A DNA stretch of 64,000 nucleotides from Halorubrum sp. BV1. Its GTDB lineage: Archaea; Halobacteriota; Halobacteria; Halobacteriales; Haloferacaceae. The notes under the pieces were generated by a model, which was not told the DNA's origin, searched no databases, and saw only the letters and a list, made by a program, of their open reading frames with translations. The position numbers and the translations under genes are program-made. Numbering within the stretch: the stretch's first letter is position 1; each line of letters opens with the position of its first letter. This document shows, one piece after another, positions 35,724-44,090 of the stretch. The stretch is from positions 62,001 through 126,000 of the forward strand of contig NZ_JQKV01000006.1 in NCBI RefSeq assembly GCF_000746205.1, written 5' to 3'.

Positions 35724-37349
35724 ATGACGAGACTTCGAGGACTGCTCCGACGGGCGCTCGGGTACGACCGAGACTCGCGGTCGGTCACGGACGGCGGCAT
35801 CGTCGTGGACGACGCCGACCAATCCGCTACTGGGGACACTGACCGACCGACCACCGAACTCGGCGAGAGCGGAACGGACTCTCACGAGGTACGGGACGAA
35901 GACGGCGTCAACCGCGCGGGAACGCTCGCGGGGGCCGGCTTCGAGCAGGTGTTCAACGCGACGAGCGTCCCGACCTTCATCTTGGACTGTCAGGGCAACG
36001 TCGCCGAGTGGAACGAGGCGATCGCCTCGCTCACCGGGTCCAAGCGCGAGGACGCGATCGGACACGGTCACGTCTCGGAGCTGTTCTACCCCGACGGTCG
36101 CCGCGCCGACACCTTGGCCGACAAGGTGCTCGACTCCCCGGAGACCGCCGACGAGGTGTACGACGTGGAGCGCTGTGACTCGGCCCGCAACCGCTACCGC
36201 GACACGAGCACGATGGTCGACCGCCACGGCGACGAGAAGCACATCGAGTTCACGGCCACCGTGTTGTACGGCGACGACGACGAGGTCGTCGGCGTCACGG
36301 AGGTCGTCATCGACCGGACCGATGACGTGAAAGACCGCAAGGCGACGAGCCAGTTGGTCACCGAGATCCGGCAGACTGCGGAGACGATCGGCAACGGGAA
36401 CCTCGACGCCCGCGCGGAGCGGACGGACGAGCTCGACCGGCTCGACGACGAACTGCTCCGCGTCGTCGACGTCGTCAACCGGATGGCCGCGAACCTCGAA
36501 GACCTCTCGAACGGCGTTCACGAGCAGGCGCGCGAGATCGACGCGACCGTCGAGGAGGCGAGCGCGGCGGCCGACGAGATCGCGGAGAACGTCGACGAGC
36601 AGAACGAGCTGTTAGACGAGAGCGTCTCGGAGATGCAGTCCTTCTCGGCGGGGATGGAAGAGGTCGCCGCGACCGCAGACCAGGTCGACTCCGCGGCCGT
36701 CGCCGCAAGCGAGGCGGCAGACGAGGGACTAGACGCCAGCGAGGACGCCCGCGAGGCGACCGAAGATGTCGTCGAGATCGGCGACGAGCTCGTCGAGAGC
36801 GTCGGCGCGCTCTCCGAACGGATGGACGACATCGAGGAGGTGATCGAAGTGATCTCGGACGTGGCAGAGCAGACCAACCTGCTCGCGTTGAACGCCAACA
36901 TCGAGGCCGCTCGCGCCGGCGAGGACGGTAACGGCTTCGCAGTCGTCGCCGAGGAGGTGAAAAAGCTCGCCGACGAGACCCGCGGGTACACAGAGGACAT
37001 AACCCAAAGTCTCGATCAGTTACAGGCGCAGTCGGCGGAGACGAGCACCGCGGTCGAGCGCTCGCACGAGCGGATCGACGACGCCGGCGCGGAGATCGAG
37101 ACGGTCCTCGACGCGCTCGAAGACATCGCCGACGCGGTCGACGAGGCCGCCGCGGGCGTCGCGGAGGTCGCCCGCACCACCGACGATCAGGCCGCTACCG
37201 TCGAGGAGCTAACCTCGTCGCTCGAGGCGATCCGCGAGCGGTCCGACCGTACCGAGGAGGCGACCGACCGCATCGTGGCCGCGACCAATGAACAGGAGGT
37301 CGCCGTCGACGAACTCATCACCCGCGTCGAGCGACTCGACGCGAACTGA
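35724..37349 (+). CDS. Soluble methyl-accepting chemotaxis-type transducer with PAS domain
   Basis: A 541-residue haloarchaeal transducer without any transmembrane segment, so it should be cytoplasmic. Residues about 65-185 form a PAS sensor domain (FNATSVPTFILDCQGNVAEWN, then VTEVVIDRTDDVKDRK), then a HAMP-like linker and a long coiled-coil signalling domain whose hairpin tip reads EQTNLLALNANIEAARAG (about residues 380-400), the site that contacts CheA and CheW. Glu/Gln methylation sites are expected in the flanking heptads. The ATG at 35724 follows a TATA box; an upstream frame extension would include Arg-rich nonconserved residues. The C-terminus lies in a 23-bp tandem repeat. Confidence 0.92.
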   Translation: MTRLRGLLRRALGYDRDSRSVTDGGIVVDDADQSATGDTDRPTTELGESGTDSHEVRDEDGVNRAGTLAGAGFEQVFNATSVPTFILDCQGNVAEWNEAIASLTGSKREDAIGHGHVSELFYPDGRRADTLADKVLDSPETADEVYDVERCDSARNRYRDTSTMVDRHGDEKHIEFTATVLYGDDDEVVGVTEVVIDRTDDVKDRKATSQLVTEIRQTAETIGNGNLDARAERTDELDRLDDELLRVVDVVNRMAANLEDLSNGVHEQAREIDATVEEASAAADEIAENVDEQNELLDESVSEMQSFSAGMEEVAATADQVDSAAVAASEAADEGLDASEDAREATEDVVEIGDELVESVGALSERMDDIEEVIEVISDVAEQTNLLALNANIEAARAGEDGNGFAVVAEEVKKLADETRGYTEDITQSLDQLQAQSAETSTAVERSHERIDDAGAEIETVLDALEDIADAVDEAAAGVAEVARTTDDQAATVEELTSSLEAIRERSDRTEEATDRIVAATNEQEVAVDELITRVERLDAN

Positions 37350-37399
37350 TCGCGGCCGTCGACGCGAACTGATCGCGGCCGTCGACGCGAACTGATCGC
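37338..37399. repeat. 23-bp tandem repeat copying the transducer stop codon
   Basis: Two full copies and 16 bases of a third copy of a 23-bp unit starting GACGCGAACTGATCGC. The first copy encodes the last three residues and TGA stop of the transducer; the others lie beyond it and carry identical duplicates of that sequence. Confidence 0.85.
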
Positions 37400-37476
37400 C
37401 GGTGTTCGCCGGTTCTCTTCGATATCGTATTCTGCCGGCGCCGAACGTTTAACCCCGACGAGCCCCCAGAACTCGT

Positions 37477-38871
37477 ATGTCCGCTACGCCGCCCGGACCC
37501 ATCGGTGATCCCCTCTTCGGCAACGGCCGACAGTACGCCGACGACCCCTTCGGATTCATGCGCGCCTGCGCCGACAGCTACGGCGACGTGATCCGGTTCG
37601 ATCTGGGTCCCCGCGAGACGTATCTGCTCGCGAATCCTGCCGACGTCGAGCGCGTCCTCGTCGCCGACGCGGAGCGGTATCGCAAGCCGCAGTTCGGCGA
37701 CGATGCGATGGACCGACTGCTCGGACAGGGACTTCTCATGAGCGAGGGCGACACATGGCGCCGCCAGCGAGACCTCGCGAACCCCGCGTTCCACAACAGC
37801 CGGATCGCCGCGCTGTCGGGGACGATGGTCGAGCACACGGACGAGTACATTGCCGACTGGACCTCCGGTGAGACCGTCGACGTGCAACTGGAGTTGGCCC
37901 GGCTCACGGTGCGGATCATCGTCTCGGCGATGTTCGGAGCCGACGTTAGCGACGAGGAAGTCAAAACGGTCCAAGAGGAGTTAGAGCCGCTCGGTGCCCG
38001 GTTCGAGCCCGATCCGCGGCGCTTTCTCATCCCGAACTGGGTGCCGACCCGCGAGAACCGCGAGTTCGACGCCGCCGTCGACACCCTCGAATCGGTGATC
38101 GACGGCATCGTCGAGCGTCGGCTCGGAACGGAACGCGACCCCGAAGCCGATCCGGCCGGCCCCGAGGGCGTCGCGGTCCCCGGTCCGGCGGGTGACCCGG
38201 ACGGCGACCTCCCGATGGACCTCCTCTCCGTCCTGCTCCGCGCTCGCGACCGCGGCGAGCAGACCGACGAAAACCTCCGCGACGAACTGGTCACGATGCT
38301 GCTCGCCGGCCACGACACGACCGCGCTCACGCTCACCTACACGTTCTACCTCCTCTCGAACCACCCCGACGCCCGCGAGCGGGTCGAAACGGAGGCGGAG
38401 GCCGCGACCGACGACGGCCCCCCGACCGCGGCCGACGCCCGCGAGATGACGTACACGGACCGCGTGCTCACCGAGGCCATGCGCCTGTATCCTCCCGTCT
38501 ACACCCTATTCCGCGAGCCGAAACTCGACGTGAAACTGGGGGGCTACCGGATCCCGGAGGGGTCGGCGCTCATGCTCCCGCAGTGGGTGATTCACCGGTC
38601 GCCGCGGTGGTACGACGACCCGGAGACCTTCGATCCCGGTCGGTGGGACCCCGAGCGTCGGAGCGAGCGCCCCCGGTTCGCGTACTTCCCGTTCGGCGGC
38701 GGGCCGCGCCACTGCATCGGCAAGTCGTTCTCGCTACTGGAGGCCAAGCTCATCCTCGCTACGGTCTGTTCCGCGTACGAACTCGACTACGAGGGTCCGG
38801 ATCTGTCCGTCCGCGGATCGCTGACGATGCACCCCGACCACCCGGTCCCGATGCGCGTGCACGAGCGGTGA
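37477..38871 (+). CDS. Cytochrome P450
   Basis: A 464-residue heme-thiolate monooxygenase. The heme-binding loop is FGGGPRHCIGK (Cys413), the I-helix oxygen-activation motif AGHDTTA lies near residue 277, and the K-helix ExxR is EAMR. It has no signal or membrane anchor. Such haloarchaeal P450s are single genes in many genomes; their substrates are mostly unknown, and demethylation producing formaldehyde is one possibility. A GTTTAACCCC element about 30 bp upstream is a likely TATA box. A small Cys-rich protein gene starts four bases after its stop. Confidence 0.93.
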   Translation: MSATPPGPIGDPLFGNGRQYADDPFGFMRACADSYGDVIRFDLGPRETYLLANPADVERVLVADAERYRKPQFGDDAMDRLLGQGLLMSEGDTWRRQRDLANPAFHNSRIAALSGTMVEHTDEYIADWTSGETVDVQLELARLTVRIIVSAMFGADVSDEEVKTVQEELEPLGARFEPDPRRFLIPNWVPTRENREFDAAVDTLESVIDGIVERRLGTERDPEADPAGPEGVAVPGPAGDPDGDLPMDLLSVLLRARDRGEQTDENLRDELVTMLLAGHDTTALTLTYTFYLLSNHPDARERVETEAEAATDDGPPTAADAREMTYTDRVLTEAMRLYPPVYTLFREPKLDVKLGGYRIPEGSALMLPQWVIHRSPRWYDDPETFDPGRWDPERRSERPRFAYFPFGGGPRHCIGKSFSLLEAKLILATVCSAYELDYEGPDLSVRGSLTMHPDHPVPMRVHER

Positions 38872-38874
38872 GAG

Positions 38875-39090
38875 ATGGCCGGAGAATCGGGCGGGCGCGG
38901 CGGTCCCGACGCCGAACGCGCCGACTCGTACTGTCGTCGCTGCGGCGAGCCGCTCCGCCGGGGCGCGATCGCCGCCGAGCAGCGCGCCTGCTGTCTCAAC
39001 GCAACCCCGATCGCGGGCGTCTGCCCGACGCACGGACCGGTCGGGCCGCATCACGCCGTCGGCGACCCGGACGTCGCAGACGCGGAGTAG
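38875..39090 (+). CDS. Small Cys-rich protein downstream of the P450
   Basis: A 71-residue protein with CRRCG (residues 20-24), a Cys-Cys pair (ACCLN) and a further CPTHG with following His residues; together these suggest a zinc-binding fold. The ATG is four bases after the P450 stop, so the two genes are probably cotranscribed. No ferredoxin-type cluster spacing is visible, so it is not an obvious P450 electron donor. No family recognised. Confidence 0.6.
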   Translation: MAGESGGRGGPDAERADSYCRRCGEPLRRGAIAAEQRACCLNATPIAGVCPTHGPVGPHHAVGDPDVADAE

Positions 39091-39164
39091 CCGGCGACCC
39101 GCCGCTCGCGTGATCGCCCGCGTCGACCGCAACGCCGAAGACCGTCGCCGCCGACGTCTCGTCC

Positions 39165-39845
39165 GTGACCAGCGGAGCCATTCTCGCGGGCGGCCGCTCG
39201 ACCCGCTTCGGCGACGCCGACAAGGCGGTTGCGGAACTCGCGGGCGTCCCGCTGATCCGTCGCGTGGCCGACCGGCTCGCGGGCGCGGACGATCCGATCC
39301 CACCGGGCGCGGCTCGCGCCGCCTCCGGCGACCCGGTCGTCGACGACCTCGTCGTGAACTGTCGGGAGGGCCAGCGGGAAGCGATCGCGGCCGCGCTGGA
39401 GGGTGTCCCGCTTCCCGTCCGCTGGGCGATAGACGAGGAGCCCGAACTCGGACCGACCGCGGGGATCCGGAACGCCTGCCGGACGGCTCCGGGCACGTAC
39501 GCCGTCGTCGTCGCCTGCGACATGCCGTTCGTCGACCCCGCGTTCGTCGCGACGCTCGTCGAGGACGCCGCGGACCACGACGCCGCGGTGCCGCGGCTCG
39601 AGGACCGGTGGCTCCAGACCACGCAGGCGGTCTACCGGACGGCTCCGACGGCGGCCGCCTGCGACCGCGCGCTCGCCCGCGGCGACCGGAAGGTACTGGC
39701 GGCGCTCGACGAACTGGACCGCGCGGTCGTCGGCGACGCGGCGATCCGCGCCCGAACGACGCCGCGCACGTTCACCAACGTCAACACGCGCGATGACCTC
39801 GCCGACGCCGCGGCGGTCGTCGAGCGGGCGCTCGACGATCGGTGA
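39165..39845 (+). CDS. mobA: Molybdenum cofactor guanylyltransferase
   Basis: A 226-residue nucleotidyltransferase of the MobA type that adds GMP to molybdopterin, giving the bis-MGD cofactor needed by formate dehydrogenase. The nucleotide site is ILAGGRSTRFG at the N-terminus, with further family motifs WAIDEEPELGPTAGI and VVACDMPFVD. The start is a GTG at 39165. It faces fdhA convergently, about 95 bp away, which is encoded by the enzyme that would use its product. Confidence 0.88.
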   Translation: MTSGAILAGGRSTRFGDADKAVAELAGVPLIRRVADRLAGADDPIPPGAARAASGDPVVDDLVVNCREGQREAIAAALEGVPLPVRWAIDEEPELGPTAGIRNACRTAPGTYAVVVACDMPFVDPAFVATLVEDAADHDAAVPRLEDRWLQTTQAVYRTAPTAAACDRALARGDRKVLAALDELDRAVVGDAAIRARTTPRTFTNVNTRDDLADAAAVVERALDDR

Positions 39846-39866
39846 CAAAACAGGAACAACCGGACG

Positions 39867-39982
39867 CCGCGGATGCCGGTTCGTCGCCCGCCGACTCGAT
39901 CAGTCGTCCGCGGATGCCGGTTCGTCGCCCGCCGACTCGATCAGTCGTCCGCGGATGCCGGTTCGTCGCCCGCCGACTCGAT
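39867..39982. repeat. 41-bp tandem repeat copying the 3' end of fdhA
   Basis: A 41-bp unit beginning CCGCGGATGCCGGTTCG is present 2.8 times: copies at 39867-39907, 39908-39948 and 39949-39982. The copy nearest the gene encodes the last 14 residues of FdhA, whose stop codon lies at 39941-39943; the others lie beyond the stop toward mobA. Confidence 0.9.
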
Positions 39983-42082
39983 GGAGACATCGATCTCGGC
40001 GGCCGCGGCCTTGTACTCGGGTATCTTTGCGCGCTCGTCGAGCACGTCGTTGGTGAGGCGGTTCGCGGAGGCGGCCGCGAAGTGCGGCGTCGTCCAGACC
40101 ACACCCTCTTTGATGTCCTCTGTGACGTCGGCGCGGACGCGGATCTCTCCGCGTCGCGATCTGAGCGTCACGTAGTCGCCGTCTTCGATACCGTACCGCT
40201 CGGCGTCGTTGGGATGGACGTCGACGAAGTTCTCCGGATGCTGTCGGGAGAGCGTCGGCGAACGCCGGCTCATCGTCCCGGTGTTGTAGTGCTCTTCGAG
40301 CCGGGCGGTAGTCAACACCAGCGGATACTCCTCGTCGGGCGTCTCCTTCGGCTCCTGATGGACGACGCCCTCGATGCGTCCGAGGCCGTCGTCGGTCTCG
40401 AACTCGTCTTCGTAGAGGTACGAGTCACCCTCGTCGCCCTCCTCGTAACAGGGCCAGTGGATCCCCGTCTCGCCGAGCGCGTCGTAGGTCATCCCGTGCA
40501 TGATCGGGCAGACCTCTCGGAGTTCCTCGAACACCGCTTCCGGCCCGTCGAAGTCGAACTCGTCGCCCCCGAACAGCCGCGTCCCGACCTCACAGAGGAT
40601 GTCGAGGTCGTGACGCGTGTTCTCGTGAACCTTGTGGACGCCGCGCATGCGCTGGACGCGCCGGTCGGTGTTGGTGACGGTCCCGTCGCGCTCGGCCCAC
40701 GTCGTCGCCGGGAGGACGACGTCCGCGAGCTCGGCGGTCTCGGTCATGAAGATGTCTTGGACCACCATAAAATCGAGCTCTTCGCGGAACCGACGCTCGG
40801 TCTCGTTGCCGTCGGGCTCGCTCATGATCGGGTTCTCGCCCATGACGTAGAGGCCGTGGACGGTGTCGCCGATCGCATGGGATATCTCGACGTTCGTGAG
40901 CCCGGGTTCGTCGGGGACCTCGAAGCCCCACACCTCCTCGACCGACTCGCGGGCCTCGTCGTCGTCGACGAGCTGGTAGCCGGGGAGGACGTTCGGCATC
41001 GCGCCCACGTCACAGGTCCCCTGCACGTTGTTCTGTCCCCGAAGCGGGTTGACGCCGGTGCCGGGCCGGCCGAGATTGCCCGTGATGAGCGCGAGGTTGA
41101 TCTCGTTTTGGACGTTGTCGACGCCGCAGGTGTGCTGGCTCATCCCCATCCCGGTGAAGATGGCGGCGTTGTTCGCCATCGCGTACTTTTCCGCGGCGAG
41201 TTCGATGTCTTCGAGCGGGACGCCCGCTTCTTCGGCGGCGGCCGCCTTGTCGAAGTCGGCGAGCGTCTCCTTGAGGTGCTCGAACCCCTCGGTGCGCTCC
41301 GCGACGAACTCCTCGTCGATCCAGCCCGCGTCCGGCTCCTGCTCGTGGCGCTCCAGTATCGTCTTCAGGACGACGTTCAAGAGCGGGATGTCGCTCCCGG
41401 GGTTCAACTGCAGGTGCATGTGGCGGTCGGTCTCGTCGATCTCGAACGACCGCGTCGTCTTGTTCGCGTGCGGGTCGACTTGGATGACCGTCGCGCCCTC
41501 CAAGACGGCCTGCCGGAAGTACTGGCTGTTGGCTATCGGGTGCTGCTCGCCGGGGTTCGCGCCTTGGATCCACAACACGTCGGCCGCTTCTTCGAGGTCG
41601 GCCATACTGTTCGTCATCGCACCCATCCCGAGGCTGGTCCGGAGCGCCCAGACGGTCGATGCGTGACACATCCGCGTGCAGTTATCGACTTGGTTGGTGC
41701 CGTACCGCCGCGCCAGCTTCTGGATGAGGTAGTTCTCCTCGTTGAACGTCTTCGAGGAGCCGAAAAAGCCCATGCCGTCGGGGCCGTGTTCCTCCCGAAT
41801 CCCCTCCATCTCGTCGACCACTCGGCCGAGCGCCTCTTCCCACGTCGCCTCTCGGAACTCGCCGTCCTCCTTGATCAGCGGCTCTGTGAGGCGGTCCTCG
41901 TGGTCGACGACCTGTGTCGCCGCGCCGCCCTTGATGCAGACGCTCCCCTCGTTGACCGGGGCGTCACCCCACGGCATGAACCGCATCTCGCCCGGCTCGT
42001 CGCCGTCGAGCACCTGAATCCCGCAGCCGACACCGCAGTACGGGCAGATCGTCTTTACCCCGTTGTCCGGCTCACTAGCCAT
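39941..42082 (-). CDS. fdhA: Formate dehydrogenase alpha subunit (bis-MGD oxidoreductase)
   Basis: A 713-residue molybdopterin oxidoreductase. The N-terminal [4Fe-4S] motif is Cys13, 16, 20 and 49 (CPYCGVGC, then VCIKG). The metal-ligand segment reads NCTRMCHAS with Cys139 where some formate dehydrogenases have selenocysteine. Further MGD motifs are VLWIQGANPGEQHP and the C-terminal molydopterin-dinucleotide domain with TTARLEEHYNTGTMSRRSP. The ATG at 42082 is chosen over an upstream codon. There are no neighbouring beta or gamma subunit genes, so its electron acceptor is unclear. It is divergent from the formaldehyde dehydrogenase gene, sharing a 264-bp intergenic region. Confidence 0.92.
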   Translation of the reverse strand: MASEPDNGVKTICPYCGVGCGIQVLDGDEPGEMRFMPWGDAPVNEGSVCIKGGAATQVVDHEDRLTEPLIKEDGEFREATWEEALGRVVDEMEGIREEHGPDGMGFFGSSKTFNEENYLIQKLARRYGTNQVDNCTRMCHASTVWALRTSLGMGAMTNSMADLEEAADVLWIQGANPGEQHPIANSQYFRQAVLEGATVIQVDPHANKTTRSFEIDETDRHMHLQLNPGSDIPLLNVVLKTILERHEQEPDAGWIDEEFVAERTEGFEHLKETLADFDKAAAAEEAGVPLEDIELAAEKYAMANNAAIFTGMGMSQHTCGVDNVQNEINLALITGNLGRPGTGVNPLRGQNNVQGTCDVGAMPNVLPGYQLVDDDEARESVEEVWGFEVPDEPGLTNVEISHAIGDTVHGLYVMGENPIMSEPDGNETERRFREELDFMVVQDIFMTETAELADVVLPATTWAERDGTVTNTDRRVQRMRGVHKVHENTRHDLDILCEVGTRLFGGDEFDFDGPEAVFEELREVCPIMHGMTYDALGETGIHWPCYEEGDEGDSYLYEDEFETDDGLGRIEGVVHQEPKETPDEEYPLVLTTARLEEHYNTGTMSRRSPTLSRQHPENFVDVHPNDAERYGIEDGDYVTLRSRRGEIRVRADVTEDIKEGVVWTTPHFAAASANRLTNDVLDERAKIPEYKAAAAEIDVSIESAGDEPASADD

Positions 42083-42249
42083 CTGTCTCACCGTCCCAGT
42101 GTGCGTTCATGTAACACGATCTATCGCCCTAATCCATGAGTGTGTCGGTGGTCCGCCTCAACGCGGTGGCACGGCGATCTGGGGTGTCTCCACTGCCGTG
42201 GCCGGCAGTCGCGTGCGGCGCGATACACGAACCGTGGTATCTGCCCGAC

Positions 42250-42346
42250 GACCCATGTTAATATGTCTCACTATTATATTATTAAGTATATTCATAATGG
42301 AAAAACATTTACTACAACTTGCTAACATGGTACAGTTGGAATCAGT
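42250..42346. promoter_or_regulatory. AT-rich regulatory region between fdhA and the formaldehyde dehydrogenase gene
   Basis: About 95 bp with far more A and T than the surroundings, with runs such as ATTATATTATTAAG and AGTATATTCATAATGG. It should contain the promoter for the formaldehyde dehydrogenase gene (ATG 42347), and fdhA probably uses the rest of the 264-bp gap. Inverted half-sites (ATTAT, ATAAT) suggest an operator, but no unique palindrome stands out. Confidence 0.5.
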
Positions 42347-43516
42347 ATGAAAGCAGTAGTATATCAGGGGCCGTACGACGTAGACGTAGAAGAGGTAGAG
42401 GAACCGGAAATCGAACACCCGAACGACGTGGTCGTCGATATCACCACCTCCTGTATCTGTGGCTCCGACCTCCACATGTACGAGGGGCGAACCGCGGCCG
42501 AAGAGGGGATCGTCTTCGGTCACGAGAACATGGGGGTAGTGAGCGAGGTCGGCGAGGCGGTTTCGACCCTAGAGGAGGGAGACCGCGTCGTGATGCCGTT
42601 TAACGTCTCCTGCGGATTCTGTCAGAACTGTGAGGAGGGATTCACCGGGTTCTGTACCAACGTCAATCCCGGCTTCGCCGGCGGCGCGTACGGCTACGTC
42701 GCTATGGGGCCATACCCGGGCGGACAGGCCGAGAAACTGCGCGTCCCGTACGCCGACCACAACGCGCTGAAGCTGCCTGAGGGTCGCGAACACGAGGACG
42801 CCTTCTCGCTTCTCGCGGACATCTTCCCGACGGGCTGGCACGGCACCGAACTGGCCGACCTCCAGCCCGGCGAGTCCGTCGCCATCTTCGGCGCGGGGCC
42901 GGTCGGGCTGATGGCCGCGTACAGCGCGAAGATCAAGGGCGCAGCCGAGATCTACGTCGTGGATCAGGTCCCGAGCCGACTGGAGCTGGCCGAGGAGCAC
43001 TGTGACGCCCACGCGATCGACTTCTCCGAGGGCGACCCGGTCGACCAGATCATCGAGGAACACGGCGGGATGGTCGACAAGGGCGTCGACGCGGTCGGCT
43101 ACCAGGCGACCGACCCCGACGACGTCGACGAGGACACCGAGGACTACTCGTACCAGCCAGCCAAGGAGAATCCGGCGGTCGTGCTCAACAACCTGATCCG
43201 CGTCGTCCGACCGACGGGCCAGCTCGGCGTTCCGGGACTGTACGTCCCCGAGGACCCCGGCGCGCCGGACGACATGGCCGCACAGGGGCGGCTCGGCATC
43301 GACTTCGGGAAGTTCTTCGAGAAGGGACTCAAGTGCGGGACCGGCCAGTGTAACGTGAAAGAGTACAACCGGTACCTCCGCGACATGATCATCGAGGGCC
43401 GCGCGGACCCGTCCTGGGTCGTCTCTCACCGAGTCGACCTCGAAGAGGCTCCCGAGATGTACGAGGCGTTCGACGCTCGCGAGGAGGGCGTCACGAAGGT
43501 TCTGTTAGAGCCCTGA
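42347..43516 (+). CDS. Zinc-dependent dehydrogenase, glutathione-independent formaldehyde dehydrogenase type
   Basis: A 389-residue medium-chain zinc dehydrogenase. Catalytic zinc site: Cys38 with Gly-Ser-Asp-Leu-His following, and the GHE of VFGHENMG (His59, Glu60); structural zinc Cys89, 92, 95 and 103 (SCGFCQNC, FC). The Rossmann loop is IFGAGPVGLMAA. The long insertion around residues 230-290 (VGYQATDPDDVDEDTEDY) and the ending of the family (SHRVDLEEAPEMYEAFD) are typical of the Pseudomonas putida-type formaldehyde dehydrogenase that needs no glutathione. Divergent from formate dehydrogenase, which would take its product. Confidence 0.85.
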   Translation: MKAVVYQGPYDVDVEEVEEPEIEHPNDVVVDITTSCICGSDLHMYEGRTAAEEGIVFGHENMGVVSEVGEAVSTLEEGDRVVMPFNVSCGFCQNCEEGFTGFCTNVNPGFAGGAYGYVAMGPYPGGQAEKLRVPYADHNALKLPEGREHEDAFSLLADIFPTGWHGTELADLQPGESVAIFGAGPVGLMAAYSAKIKGAAEIYVVDQVPSRLELAEEHCDAHAIDFSEGDPVDQIIEEHGGMVDKGVDAVGYQATDPDDVDEDTEDYSYQPAKENPAVVLNNLIRVVRPTGQLGVPGLYVPEDPGAPDDMAAQGRLGIDFGKFFEKGLKCGTGQCNVKEYNRYLRDMIIEGRADPSWVVSHRVDLEEAPEMYEAFDAREEGVTKVLLEP

Positions 43517-43551
43517 GCCGTCAGCTCGACCCCGACAGCGGCCAGTTCGCC

Positions 43552-43557
43552 TTTTTT
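43552..43557 (+). terminator. Oligo-T terminator after the formaldehyde dehydrogenase gene
   Basis: A T6 run 36 bp after the stop codon in an otherwise GC-rich context fits an archaeal terminator. Confidence 0.5.
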
Positions 43558-43575
43558 GACCGTCCGCGACCCGTC

Positions 43576-43743
43576 TCACGCCCGGAGCCACGCCTTCGGG
43601 TGGTCCGTCCTGAGATGGCTCTGGTACTCCCGGACGAGCGCCGGGTACGAGTCGGCCACGCAGTGCCAGCCGCACAGCGCACACTCTCGTTCGACGCCGT
43701 CGTCATCCTCTCGAACGTGTCCGCCGCGTCTGTACGTTGGCAT
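43576..43743 (-). CDS. Small C2H2-type zinc-finger protein
   Basis: A 55-residue protein whose centre holds Cys-Ala-Leu-Cys and, about 20 residues later, HLRTDH, a C2H2 zinc-finger spacing. The longer open frame is interrupted by non-acidic sequence, so ATG 43743 is preferred. No genes are adjacent on the same strand. Function unknown. Confidence 0.65.
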   Translation of the reverse strand: MPTYRRGGHVREDDDGVERECALCGWHCVADSYPALVREYQSHLRTDHPKAWLRA

Positions 43744-43853
43744 GGGTTGGTCCGTCGACGCGGGATTTCCCGTGTCTGTGGTGTGTACGCACCCACCACG
43801 GTTCAGGCTGTCGGCGCGCCGCGTGGGCGCACTCGCGCCCCCGTGCGAACTCG

Positions 43854-43886
43854 CCGACCTCGCTCCGACCTCGCTCCGACCTCGCG
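43854..43886. repeat. 11-bp tandem repeat, 3 copies
   Basis: Three consecutive copies of CCGACCTCGCT, the last with one change, in the 194-bp gap between the C2H2 protein and the 50-residue protein. No coding signal is visible here. Confidence 0.75.
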
Positions 43887-43937
43887 CCGTCGCCGATCGC
43901 CGAAACGGGTATGTCACCGGGGCGCGTGGGTCGGACC

Positions 43938-44090
43938 ATGTGTCAGTACTGTAACTGGGCCTTCCACGACGGGTGGGGGGAGCTGTTGAAGTACGACGAG
44001 ACCTACCAGTCGGCGATAGAGACGGAGACGGAGTCGACCCACGGCTTTCACGACGAGTGGGACGACCTGCGGAGCGAACTGGGTATCTAA
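43938..44090 (+). CDS. Small Cys-containing protein
   Basis: A 50-residue acidic protein with CQYC at residues 2-5 and a His/Trp-rich remainder. The frame extends upstream, but the ATG at 43938 fits the acidic composition. Its stop overlaps by four bases the stop of the convergent CobW gene. No family recognised; it may be a small metal-binding protein. Confidence 0.5.
   Translation: MCQYCNWAFHDGWGELLKYDETYQSAIETETESTHGFHDEWDDLRSELGI

Noticed and set aside
41600..41690. Selenocysteine in formate dehydrogenase
   Set aside because: The ligand position is encoded by a normal Cys codon and there is no in-frame TGA.
39842..42139. A 765-residue plus-strand frame across fdhA
   Set aside because: It is antisense to a gene with clear cofactor motifs, has a repeat-derived N-terminus and no recognisable domain; long antisense frames are expected at this GC content.
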